IMG/VR virus record: IMGVR_UViG_3300005337_000052
Coordinates: 1 to 20,510 of that record
Source of the DNA: a virus
Reading direction: 5' to 3' (one strand)
Length of the DNA: 20,510 nt
A program made the translations under genes and the position numbers. Shown piece by piece: positions 1-6,864 of the stretch. Numbering within the stretch: position 1 is the first letter of the stretch; the number at the start of each line of letters is the position of its first letter. A model generated the notes under the pieces. It was not told the DNA's origin, made no database searches, and worked only from the letters and a program-made list of their open reading frames with translations.

Positions 1-16
1 AATTAAGGAAAACAAA

Positions 17-211
17 ATGAAGCCAACAGACGACGAAGTAAAAGCCTTGCAAATGACAATCACAGAAGTTAGGGCTAAATTTCAAAACGAAATTGAAAGA
101 TGCCGAATTGCTTTTGCTGATTATAAGCAAGGCGTTCCGGTGCATATATTTAGAGTTTTCTTTGTTTTCATAGTTTCAAAGCTTTGTCTATTCGTTTTGA
201 AATTCTTTTAA
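17..211 (+). CDS. small hypothetical protein with hydrophobic C-terminus
   Basis: 64 aa, not recognised. The ATG is preceded by a good Shine-Dalgarno (AAGGA, 6-10). Residues 1-40 are charged and probably helical. Residues 44-64 are strongly hydrophobic (Phe/Val/Leu), so this could be a tail-anchored membrane peptide. The DNA coding for the hydrophobic part (about 150-215) is very T-rich and unlike the first half, and the ORF ends only 8 bases before the tRNA. The C-terminus may therefore be leftover non-coding sequence joined to a truncated gene. The start is convincing; the integrity of the 3' half is not. Confidence 0.5.
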   Translation: MKPTDDEVKALQMTITEVRAKFQNEIERCRIAFADYKQGVPVHIFRVFFVFIVSKLCLFVLKFF

Positions 212-219
212 CAGCAAAT

Positions 220-305
220 CCGGGGATGGCGAAATAGGTAGACGCAAGAGACTTAAAATCTCTCACCCTTAAGGTATGGGGGTTCGATTCCCCCTCCCCG
301 GACCA
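220..305 (+). tRNA. tRNA-Leu (anticodon UAA)
   Basis: The acceptor stem CCGGGGA (220-226) pairs with TCCCCGG (295-301), followed by discriminator A302 and an encoded CCA (303-305). The D arm is GCG/CGC with GG in its loop. The anticodon stem AGAGA/TCTCT encloses the loop CTTAAAA, giving anticodon UAA. The variable arm is long, as in class II tRNAs, and the T arm is GGGGG-TTCGATT-CCCCC. It would decode UUA, a codon that is frequent in the surrounding phage genes, so it probably supplements the host tRNA pool during infection. Confidence 0.96.
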
Positions 306-332
306 TTCAACTACTATCAAGAAAGGGCAACT

Positions 333-617
333 TTGAAAACTACTGAAATGGCGCTTATCACATATGGCGTTACTTGCACAACAAATAGCGATGGTGCAGC
401 AGTAAAAGATATTTATTTGCTTATTACAGACGAACAGAAGTCTAAAGAGTTCATTAAAACAATTTCAGAATATTTGAACACTAGACCGGATGCACCTGCA
501 TGGTTGTGGAGTTTGTCCGATTTCATTAGCAAGATGCCTTGCAAAGATATTCCAGGAATGAAGAAATCGGACGAAAAAGATAAGCCAATTATTGCAAGCA
601 AAACCGATGAATATTAA
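333..617 (+). CDS. hypothetical protein
   Basis: 94 aa if it starts at TTG 333, which has a GAAAGG Shine-Dalgarno at 321-326. An in-frame ATG lies at 348. The frame is open back to an ATG at 276, but that ATG is inside the T arm of the tRNA and cannot be a sensible start. The sequence is soluble, with no membrane segment and no motif I recognise. Its 3' end overlaps the start of the ATPase gene by 11 bases, which suggests translational coupling and a role in the same replication/recombination operon. Confidence 0.6.
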   Translation: MKTTEMALITYGVTCTTNSDGAAVKDIYLLITDEQKSKEFIKTISEYLNTRPDAPAWLWSLSDFISKMPCKDIPGMKKSDEKDKPIIASKTDEY

Positions 618-1314
618 AGATATCGTGCCAGTAAATACGCTTGCCATGAAATATGGTGTAAAGGCAGTTATTTACGGTCCACCTGGAAGCGGCAAAACTC
701 CTTTAGTTGAAACTGCGCCACGTCCTTTAATGTTAGTTTGCGAACCCGGCATGATGTCGCTTCGCAAGTCAAAGGTTCCTGCTTATTTAGCCAATACTCA
801 CGGCCGAATAGAAGGATTTTTTAAATGGTTCTTTGGTTCAACTGAAGCTAACCAATTTGATACATTATTTATTGATAGTGGATCGCAGCTAGCAGAGATT
901 GTGCTTTCTGACGTTTTCGGTTCATTCAAAGACGGCAGAAAAGTATATGGAGAAATGTCTCGCATTTGCATGGAATGGTTCGATCCTTTATTCTATATGC
1001 CTAACAAGCATATAATAATTCTAGCAAAAGAGGTTTCAGAAGAATATACAGTAACAGGTAACGTTAACGGCATACCAACATTAACAACATATAAGTTCAA
1101 AAAGCCATTCTTTCCAGGGCAAGACTTACCTATGAAGATTGCCCACAGGTACGATATGATATGGCGGGCTAATCGTGAAGTTATACAGGGGGCAAAACAA
1201 ACAGTAATATATTGTCAACCGACAGACGCATTTATCGCAAGGGACCGAAGCGGGCAACTTGCCGATAAAGAACCTGGAAACCTTTCATATCTATTTCAAA
1301 AGGCTATGGACTGA
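607..1314 (+). CDS. AAA_24 / RecA-fold phage ATPase (Sak4-like)
   Basis: 235 aa from ATG 607; an in-frame TTG at 592 is an alternative, and neither has a strong Shine-Dalgarno. The Walker A motif GPPGSGKT is at residues 24-31 and a Walker B strand TLFIDS at about 86-91. Size and layout fit the phage nucleotide-binding AAA_24 family, which includes Sak4-type single-strand annealing/recombination ATPases. Known members work with phage SSB proteins in annealing and strand exchange. Here a DUF669-type putative SSB lies two genes downstream, which supports that role. The ATPase assignment is firm; the recombination role comes from family and context. Confidence 0.8.
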   Translation: MNIKDIVPVNTLAMKYGVKAVIYGPPGSGKTPLVETAPRPLMLVCEPGMMSLRKSKVPAYLANTHGRIEGFFKWFFGSTEANQFDTLFIDSGSQLAEIVLSDVFGSFKDGRKVYGEMSRICMEWFDPLFYMPNKHIIILAKEVSEEYTVTGNVNGIPTLTTYKFKKPFFPGQDLPMKIAHRYDMIWRANREVIQGAKQTVIYCQPTDAFIARDRSGQLADKEPGNLSYLFQKAMD

Positions 1315-1316
1315 GT

Positions 1317-1598
1317 ATGAATAAACGTGATAATTTGACAAATCCGAATAGCTGCCTTAATAAAGCTGCTGCTTTGGAACCTATTTTTGTTTTGCGGGCA
1401 AAAGACCCGTTGGCGCCAATGACTATTCGTCATTGGGTTACGATGAATGTCGAAATTCAGCCGCAAGATAAATTGCAAAAGGCCCTTAATTTGGCTGAAG
1501 AAATGGAGGAATGGTATAGAAAAAACTCGCCGCAAGCATCGGCTGAAGAAATGCCGATTAAAGACAACTATCCGAATGAACGCACGCCGATTCGCTAA
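1317..1598 (+). CDS. hypothetical phage protein
   Basis: 93 aa, starting two bases after the ATPase stop, so probably translated by reinitiation. It contains a compact central segment (PIFVLRAKDPLAP, then a Trp-Val-Thr strand) followed by an acidic helix (about residues 48-65) and a Pro/charged C-terminus. The coding character is convincing and the position between the ATPase and the putative SSB suggests a replication-linked role. I do not recognise a defined function. Confidence 0.65.
   Translation: MNKRDNLTNPNSCLNKAAALEPIFVLRAKDPLAPMTIRHWVTMNVEIQPQDKLQKALNLAEEMEEWYRKNSPQASAEEMPIKDNYPNERTPIR
1335..1363 (+). promoter_or_regulatory. possible sigma70-type promoter inside the 93 aa ORF
   Basis: A perfect -35 hexamer TTGACA (1335-1340) is followed after 17 bases by TAATAA (1358-1363), a weak -10 that matches 3 of 6 consensus positions. 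It would start transcription near 1370, upstream of the DUF669 gene, which ends at a terminator. The location inside a coding region and the poor -10 keep this tentative. Confidence 0.25.
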
Positions 1599-1622
1599 CA
1601 ACTAACCGAAAAGGAAACACAA

Positions 1623-2378
1623 ATGACCCCGTTCCAATTTGATGCACGCACCGTTCCCCCTGCCAGTGCTGACGGTAACGCACCGTTGCCTATTGGCGAA
1701 TGGCCGATGATTATTACCGCATCGGAAATCGTACAAAATGCTCAGAAAACAGGCGGATATGTAAAGTTTAAAGTGGTAATTATTGACGGCGAGCATAAAG
1801 GCCATGAAGGCTTTTACCGTCTCAATATGTACCATGAAAATGCAAAGACAGTCGAAATCGCGCGCAAGCAAATGTCGGCGCTTTGCTATGTGACGCAGAA
1901 ATTCATGCTTAACCAGCTTGATGATTTGCACAACATTCCGTTTATTGGTGTTGTCAAATCGAACGCTACGGAAGAATATCCAAATGCGACGCAGATTAAT
2001 GGCGTTAAGGATATTCAAGGTAACGACCCTGGAAAGAAAGCACAGACGCAACCGCAAGCCGCACCGCAACAACAGCCACAACAATTTGCACAACCGCCGC
2101 AAGGTAACGTATCGGCGCCAACGACAGCGCAATGGGCAGGCCAACCGCAGCCACAGCAGCAGGCACCGCAACAGCCCGCACAGTGGACCGCACCGCAGCC
2201 AGCGCAACAGCCGACGCAGCCTGCCGGATGGGTTTCAGGCCCGGCGCAAGCTGCCGCACCGCAGCAGCCCGCCTGGGGGCCTGCGGGTTCTGTAAACAAC
2301 CAGCAAGCGCCAGCGCAAGGCGGGCAGCCTGCCTATCAGCCCGGCGCACAGCCGCCCTGGGGCCAGCAAGGTTCCTGA
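1623..2378 (+). CDS. DUF669-family putative ssDNA-binding protein with Q/P/A-rich tail
   Basis: 251 aa, ATG with an AAAAGGA Shine-Dalgarno at about 1609-1615. Residues 1-125 fit the DUF669 pattern: a PLPIGEW strand near 21-27, then KFKVVIIDGEHKGHEGFYRLN, then an NAKTVEIA...MSALCYV helix. DUF669 proteins accompany phage recombination ATPases and are generally treated as SSB-like. Residues 140-251 are a low-complexity tail of Gln, Pro, Ala, Gly and Trp, like the disordered linkers of bacterial SSBs. The protein ends in WGQQGS and lacks the acidic DDIPF-type tip. The gene is richer in G+C than its neighbours, and the terminator follows 26 bases after its stop codon. Confidence 0.78.
   Translation: MTPFQFDARTVPPASADGNAPLPIGEWPMIITASEIVQNAQKTGGYVKFKVVIIDGEHKGHEGFYRLNMYHENAKTVEIARKQMSALCYVTQKFMLNQLDDLHNIPFIGVVKSNATEEYPNATQINGVKDIQGNDPGKKAQTQPQAAPQQQPQQFAQPPQGNVSAPTTAQWAGQPQPQQQAPQQPAQWTAPQPAQQPTQPAGWVSGPAQAAAPQQPAWGPAGSVNNQQAPAQGGQPAYQPGAQPPWGQQGS
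2041..2375 (+). repeat. low-complexity Q/P/A-rich coding repeat
   Basis: CAG/CAA, CCG and GCA codons recur irregularly (QPQQQ, APQQP, AQQP-type units) and encode the disordered C-terminal tail of the DUF669 protein. The bias also creates long spurious open frames on both strands. Such tracts can expand or shrink by slippage. Confidence 0.8.
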
Positions 2379-2404
2379 AAGAATCCATTTCGACTCGCAA
2401 CAAC

Positions 2405-2429
2405 AAAGGGGCTTAATTGCCCCTTTTTT
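2405..2429 (+). terminator. intrinsic (Rho-independent) terminator
   Basis: The inverted repeat AAAGGGGC / GCCCCTTT with a TTAATT loop runs directly into a TTTTTT tract (2424-2429). It sits 26 bases after the DUF669 stop and just before the nuclease gene. It should cap a transcript carrying the ATPase and putative SSB genes, with partial read-through supplying the downstream nuclease, helicase and polymerase. Confidence 0.9.
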
Positions 2430-2440
2430 AATCGCAAATC

Positions 2441-3316
2441 ATGACCGAACCAATTAATTTTGAATTGCCTGGAGTTAAGAAGCTTATTGCTTCTGACATT
2501 TTGAAAGATATAGATAGCGCAGCAATTAAACTTTATACGGAACCGCCGCGTTCGCATTTAGGCGCTTCCATTATAGGCAAAGCTTGCTCTAGACAATTAT
2601 GGTATGGATTCCGATGGTGCGAATATGAAAGCCATAACGGAAGGCAAATGCGATTGTTTAATCGCGGGCATAAAGAAGAAGAAAGGTTTATTGAATGGCT
2701 GTCGGTTGCAGGCTATCGCGTTCAAGCATTTAACCCTGATACTGGCAAGCAATGGAGGGTTAGCGCATTAAATGGGCATTTCGGCGGTTCTTTAGATGGC
2801 AAGATTTGGATTAATCAAAAATGGAATTATCAAAAGCCTTTGCTATTAGAGTTCAAAACTAACGCAACAGGCGCAGGCTTTAATAACTTGCTGGCAAACG
2901 GATGCGAAATTGAAAAGCCTATTCATTTTGACCAGCAATGTATTTATGGGCATCTTGAAGATTTAGATTATAGCTTATATCTAAATGTGTGTAAAAACGA
3001 CGATAACATATATCCTGAAATTGTCGAGTTAGATAAAGAAAGAGGCAAACGATTAGTTATCAAAGCAGAAAGAATAATCTTTAGTAAGAAACCGCCAGAA
3101 CGATTATCCAATAATTCATCGCATTTTGAATGCAAGTTTTGTGCGTTTAGGGAGATTTGCTTTATTGGCAAACCTGCACAACATAATTGCCGTTCCTGCA
3201 AGAATTCAACGCCTGTTGAAAATGCCGAATGGCATTGCGCTTATTGGGGGCAAAACATACCGAAAGACTTTCTGATTAAAGGCTGCGAACACTGGCAGGA
3301 TATTACAAAGGAATAA
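2441..3316 (+). CDS. Cas4/AddB-like PD-(D/E)XK nuclease with Fe-S and Cys4 motifs
   Basis: 291 aa. The nuclease core is visible: RGHKEEERF (H77), GGSLDG (D119), LLEFK (E137, K139) and QxxxY (Q165, Y169). Cysteines C49 (in KACSRQLW) and C231-x2-C234-x5-C240 match the 4Fe-4S signature of Cas4 and AddB. Beyond it lies a second cluster, C250-x2-C253, C266 and C282, probably a zinc knuckle. Such enzymes resect or trim DNA ends, so this is likely the exonuclease partner of the Sak4-like ATPase and putative SSB. There is no CRISPR array or Cas1/Cas2 gene here, so a CRISPR role is unlikely. The ATG has no clear Shine-Dalgarno and sits in an AAATCATG context shared with two later genes. Confidence 0.82.
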   Translation: MTEPINFELPGVKKLIASDILKDIDSAAIKLYTEPPRSHLGASIIGKACSRQLWYGFRWCEYESHNGRQMRLFNRGHKEEERFIEWLSVAGYRVQAFNPDTGKQWRVSALNGHFGGSLDGKIWINQKWNYQKPLLLEFKTNATGAGFNNLLANGCEIEKPIHFDQQCIYGHLEDLDYSLYLNVCKNDDNIYPEIVELDKERGKRLVIKAERIIFSKKPPERLSNNSSHFECKFCAFREICFIGKPAQHNCRSCKNSTPVENAEWHCAYWGQNIPKDFLIKGCEHWQDITKE

Positions 3317-3318
3317 CA

Positions 3319-3567
3319 GTGAAACAACCAAATTGGAATACTAAAAGAAAAAAGCCATACACAGAAACAGGAGTTAGAAGATTTTATTGTATTAGATGCA
3401 GAGAAAAGCAAGCCACGCAACAATGGCAAATTTGTTCTGACGGCAACAACTATAGACCGATATGCAATTTATGCGATGTAGAATTAAATACTGAAATATT
3501 ACATTTTATGAAAGACCCTCATAGAGTAACAAAAATTTGTAAATATAGATTGAAAATTTTTAAATGA
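3319..3567 (+). CDS. small four-Cys zinc-binding protein
   Basis: 82 aa, GTG start with AAAGGA (3307-3312) six bases upstream. It has C24-x2-C27 and C49-x2-C52 (CIRC and CNLC), a treble-clef or zinc-ribbon spacing, in a basic protein with an Arg/Lys-rich N-terminus. The stop overlaps the helicase start in ATGA fashion, so the two are translationally coupled. A DNA- or protein-binding accessory role is plausible. I see no HNH catalytic motif, and the specific function is unknown. Confidence 0.65.
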   Translation: MKQPNWNTKRKKPYTETGVRRFYCIRCREKQATQQWQICSDGNNYRPICNLCDVELNTEILHFMKDPHRVTKICKYRLKIFK

Positions 3568-5198
3568 CAATAGAAACCCGTTGGTATCAGACAGAAGCAG
3601 TAGATAGCATATTTAACTTCTTTGCGTCTGGAAAGAAAGGAAATCCGCTAGTTGCCTTGCCAACAGGCACGGGTAAGAGCATTGTTATCGGCTTATTTAT
3701 TCAGAAGGTCTTGCAATACTGGCCTAGCCAGCGTATTTTATTGGCTACACATATCAAAGAATTGATAGAACAGAATGTTAATAAGATACGGGATATCTGG
3801 CCTTTAGCACCTGTGGGCATCAATTCTTCAGGTTTGAGGCAGCGTGACACGGTACAGCCAATTATTTGTGCTGGAATTAAAAGTATTTATGACAAGGTGG
3901 CGCAGCTAGGTCGGCGCGATATTCTGCTTATTGACGAAGCTCATTTGCTAGCTCCTAGTCAAGATTCTATGTATAAGGTGGCAATAGCTGCCTTGAAACA
4001 ACTTAACCCGCATCTTATTATTGTAGGATTAACTGCTACTGCTTACCGTATGGGGCAGGGAATGTTAACCGAAGGAGACATATTCACAGACATTTGCTAT
4101 GATTTAACCGATATTGCAGGCTTTAATAGGCTTATTGCAGAAGGTTATCTCTGTCATTTGCTGCCTAAACAAACTGAAACGCAAATAGATGTTTCTAGCG
4201 TTGGTATTAACAATGGAGATTTCGCCAAAGGTGAATTAGAAAGGGCTGTCGATAAAGAATCTTTAAATTATAGAATTCTGGAAGAAAGTTGCAGATTAGG
4301 TGCCAATCGGCAATCATGGCTTTTGTTCGCAACTGGAATAGATCACTGCGTACATATGTCAGATATGCTAAACCGAGAATTTGGAATAGCTGCAACATTT
4401 GTGCATTCCAAACTAGAAGACAAAGAAAGAGATAGAAGAATAAAGGCTTTTAAGGATGGGGAATACCGCTGTATAGTAAACGTCAACATGCTTACTATCG
4501 GATTCGATCATCCGCCTATAGATTTAATTATTCATGCTCGTCCTACATTGTCTCCCGGCTTATGGGTTCAAATGAATGGCAGAGGCACTAGACCTAGTTT
4601 GCCAACTGGAAAACTTAACTGTCTTGCTTTAGATTTTGCAAAGAATACACTAAGACTAGGCCCGATTAACGATCCGAAAAAGCCACGTAAAAAAGGAGAA
4701 GGCACAGGCGATGCGCCTGTTAGAGTTTGCCCGGAATGTGGCGTTTACAATGCAGCTTCAGCTAGACAATGCTTTAACTGTGGCTGCGAGTTTGAATTTA
4801 AAACCAAACTGCAAAGCGAAGCGTCTTCAATTGAATTAATCCGCACCGATACACCAATTATCGAAACATACGAAATTGATAAGGTTTTTTATCATTATCA
4901 TTTAAGCAAGAAAGATAATGCAAAGCCTTGCATGCGTATTCAGTACATAGCTAAAGGAGGAATGCAGGATTTTACCGATTGGGTATTTCTAGATCATCCG
5001 GGCTTTGCAGGGCATAAAGCGCGCGATTGGTGGCGTGAACGCCACGGATACGAACCGCCGACGCCTGAGACATGCGCGCCGTTCAAGTCAGCTACAGAAG
5101 CAGCATTGTCCATTTGCGGGCAATTGCGAGTTCCTAAAAGAATTAGCGTTTGGGTTAACCGCCCCAATCCTGCTGTTCAAAGGGTAGAATATGAATAA
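3564..5198 (+). CDS. SF2 DEAD/DEAH helicase, RadD/SSL2-like
   Basis: 544 aa. Visible motifs are a Q-motif-like TRWYQTEAV at the N-terminus, Walker A PTGTGKS (33-39), DEAH (124-127), TAT (157-159) and motif VI QMNGRGTR (336-343). A zinc ribbon follows (C389, C392, C403, C406), then a C-terminal domain of about 130 residues. A two-RecA-domain core followed by a zinc finger is the layout of RadD-type helicases, which act in recombination and repair. In phages such genes neighbour polymerases and are often labelled replicative helicases. No DnaB-type helicase is in the window, so this may be the phage fork or branch-unwinding enzyme. Start ATG 3564 overlaps the previous stop. Confidence 0.88.
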   Translation: MTIETRWYQTEAVDSIFNFFASGKKGNPLVALPTGTGKSIVIGLFIQKVLQYWPSQRILLATHIKELIEQNVNKIRDIWPLAPVGINSSGLRQRDTVQPIICAGIKSIYDKVAQLGRRDILLIDEAHLLAPSQDSMYKVAIAALKQLNPHLIIVGLTATAYRMGQGMLTEGDIFTDICYDLTDIAGFNRLIAEGYLCHLLPKQTETQIDVSSVGINNGDFAKGELERAVDKESLNYRILEESCRLGANRQSWLLFATGIDHCVHMSDMLNREFGIAATFVHSKLEDKERDRRIKAFKDGEYRCIVNVNMLTIGFDHPPIDLIIHARPTLSPGLWVQMNGRGTRPSLPTGKLNCLALDFAKNTLRLGPINDPKKPRKKGEGTGDAPVRVCPECGVYNAASARQCFNCGCEFEFKTKLQSEASSIELIRTDTPIIETYEIDKVFYHYHLSKKDNAKPCMRIQYIAKGGMQDFTDWVFLDHPGFAGHKARDWWRERHGYEPPTPETCAPFKSATEAALSICGQLRVPKRISVWVNRPNPAVQRVEYE

Positions 5199-5424
5199 GC
5201 TTCGCTTCCGATTAATTCCATTAATGGAAGTTGCTAAACAGATAGAAGATGTTTTGAATGTCAAGCATCAGAAGGAGCATAATGGTCTAGCGCCGTCTTG
5301 CCTTAGCTGTAAATGGTTCGTTGAGAAAACCGAAATTTGCACTAAATGGAATAGCAGGCCACCGGCAAGAATTATAGCGTTAAGCTGTGCCGACTATAAA
5401 GACACAGACGATATCCCGTTTTGA
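5191..5424 (+). CDS. small Cys4 protein ending in an SSB-type DDIPF tip
   Basis: 77 aa, starting at ATG 5191, which overlaps the helicase stop by 8 bases. An N-terminal helix (residues 8-30) is followed by a probable zinc knuckle, C37-x2-C40-x9-C50-x15-C66. The spacing and flanking residues (CxSCK...C...CxDYxD) resemble the extra Cys cluster at the end of the phage nuclease. The last residues are DTDDIPF. DDIPF is the end of proteobacterial SSB, the peptide bound by RecQ, RecO, PriA, ExoI, the chi subunit and others. The protein could recruit host SSB-partner enzymes or compete with host SSB for them. That function is an inference; the motif is read directly. Confidence 0.72.
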   Translation: MNKLRFRLIPLMEVAKQIEDVLNVKHQKEHNGLAPSCLSCKWFVEKTEICTKWNSRPPARIIALSCADYKDTDDIPF

Positions 5425-5436
5425 AAAGGATTTAAA

Positions 5437-5637
5437 ATGATTAGGCTAACATTTTCGCCAATGCTAGGAACTGAACTTTTTTGGAAAGTTGACGCAAACG
5501 CCTACAGAAAGCAGTTTCCTAATAATACTTGGAAATTTAATCCGTATACAGGAAAAGAAAGAGATTTGCGAGATATTAAAAGCGATCCTACAGGCTTGCT
5601 TATCGTTCCGCCTAACTCTGATTTGCTGGCTTGCTAA
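5437..5637 (+). CDS. hypothetical protein
   Basis: 66 aa, with a strong AAAAGGA Shine-Dalgarno (about 5422-5428) before ATG 5437. It is rich in aromatic residues (TELFWKV, NTWKFNPY) with a basic/acidic middle, and has no motif I recognise. It sits between the DDIPF zinc protein and the clamp-like gene. Another reading frame is also open over most of this stretch, but the Shine-Dalgarno and the exact spacing to the next start favour this one. Confidence 0.6.
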   Translation: MIRLTFSPMLGTELFWKVDANAYRKQFPNNTWKFNPYTGKERDLRDIKSDPTGLLIVPPNSDLLAC

Positions 5638-5640
5638 ATC

Positions 5641-6861
5641 ATGGCAACTAAACGCCGCCGCACCAAACCGCAAGCGACAGATAGCCTATTAGCTGCTGTT
5701 GAATTTGTTTCTCTTATTCAAGGCGATACAGACCATTGTATTTTAAAAGATGGATGGTGCGTAGCCAGCGATACAGTAATGTCTTTAGGCTGCAAGATTA
5801 AAGATGACTTTTCAGCTTGCCCACAGACTAAGAGGCTACTTGCAGCGCTTCGCAAGTGTGAGAGTAGCTTAGCTGTCGCGCAACTTGACGACGCATCTAT
5901 TCAAGTAGTTTCCGGCGGATTGCGCGTGAAGGTGCCTTGCGTGCCGTTTGAGAGCCTGTCTGTACTGTGGGCAGACACAAATATTGCGCCGTTAGATGAT
6001 CGATTTGTCAGTGCATGCAAAGCATTATTGCATTTGACGGTTGAAAAAGGAAACCATGTTTATGAGGCTTCTTTACTATGTACTAATCAAACTATTTCGG
6101 TTACGAACGGCCGCGTTCTTATTGAGTATTGGCACGGTAACAATTTACCTCCTTATTTTGTTTTGCCTTCTAAGAGCGTATCTGTTTTAACAAAGATAAA
6201 CAAGAAAATTAGCGGCTTTGGCTATTCGGGCAATAGCTGCACTTTCCACTTTGAAGATTCGTCTTGGTTTAGAACACAGCTATACGAAGATAAATGGCCT
6301 AACATAGAAAGGCAGTTTGAATTTTATAAAGGTCAACCGCTACAGCAGTTAACGCCAGGATTGTTTGATGCGATAAAACAGATTCAAGAGTTTTGCACAG
6401 ACAAAAAACTAACATTTGCAAGTAACAGGCTTGAATGCAATGGAGCAAGTTTAGATTTAGTTGGATTGCCGAAAGGTCCGAAGGTTAACATTGAAGACTT
6501 TTTAGCCTTAGAAGGATTGGTAAGCAAGGCATTTCATGAAAACGGAAAGAGCTTTTTGTTTGGAGATATGACTAGAGTAGCAATGACTACTTTTGCAGAA
6601 AAAGAAAAACAACAAATAGAACAGATTAAAAAACGCTGGCTATTCTGTCACCCTGAATCATCAAGCTACATTGAAGTATTTACAGAAGCAGAAGCTAAAG
6701 AATGGGAAGGTGCAGACAATGGACTTTGTACTGAAGTAACAAACATTGAAGAACATGAAAAAGCTTATATAGACTACAAGAAACAAAAACAAAATCATAT
6801 TGAATTACCGCCTTCATCGCGCACAGGTTTTGATAATCTAGAAGACGACATTCCGTTCTAA
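5641..6861 (+). CDS. putative DNA sliding clamp (beta/DnaN-like) with SSB-type DDIPF tip
   Basis: 406 aa. The layout resembles a three-domain bacterial beta clamp. Domain 1 (about 14-105) has a helix LLAAVEFVSLI and strand WCVASDTVMSLG. Domain 2 (about 117-225) has TISVTNGRVLIEY, a loop to FVLPSKSVSVL and LYEDKWPNIERQF, closely recalling beta-clamp domain 2 (aTDghrL ... vPrK ... eGkyPd). Domain 3 is about 237-320. A clamp is about 366 aa; here an added charged tail (about 321-406) ends in NLEDDIPF, the proteobacterial SSB tip. It lies 3 bases upstream of the polymerase gene, as expected for a processivity factor. The fold call is by eye, and a structural model would settle it. Confidence 0.62.
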   Translation: MATKRRRTKPQATDSLLAAVEFVSLIQGDTDHCILKDGWCVASDTVMSLGCKIKDDFSACPQTKRLLAALRKCESSLAVAQLDDASIQVVSGGLRVKVPCVPFESLSVLWADTNIAPLDDRFVSACKALLHLTVEKGNHVYEASLLCTNQTISVTNGRVLIEYWHGNNLPPYFVLPSKSVSVLTKINKKISGFGYSGNSCTFHFEDSSWFRTQLYEDKWPNIERQFEFYKGQPLQQLTPGLFDAIKQIQEFCTDKKLTFASNRLECNGASLDLVGLPKGPKVNIEDFLALEGLVSKAFHENGKSFLFGDMTRVAMTTFAEKEKQQIEQIKKRWLFCHPESSSYIEVFTEAEAKEWEGADNGLCTEVTNIEEHEKAYIDYKKQKQNHIELPPSSRTGFDNLEDDIPF

Positions 6862-6864
6862 ATC

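Noticed and set aside
177-186. Palindrome CAAAGCTTTG as an operator
   Set aside because: A single 10-base palindrome in T-rich DNA with no second copy or promoter nearby is expected by chance.
220-305. tRNA-Leu as a prophage attachment site
   Set aside because: No integrase gene and no duplicated tRNA 3' end elsewhere in the window; more likely a translation-supporting phage tRNA.
276-332. Upstream extension of the 333-617 ORF to ATG 276
   Set aside because: That ATG and the next nine codons lie inside the tRNA-Leu gene; TTG 333 has a proper Shine-Dalgarno.
1602-2207. 201 aa - strand ORF rich in Arg, Leu and Cys
   Set aside because: Antisense shadow of the DUF669 gene with implausible composition and no ribosome binding site.
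2005-2406. Long open frames on the - strand and in other + frames over the DUF669 gene
   Set aside because: They mirror the Q/P/A-rich repeat codons, give Ala/Cys/Gly-rich nonsense, and cover a gene with a recognised family.
2441-3316. CRISPR adaptation role for the Cas4-like nuclease
   Set aside because: No repeat array, Cas1 or Cas2 anywhere in the window; the neighbours are phage recombination genes.
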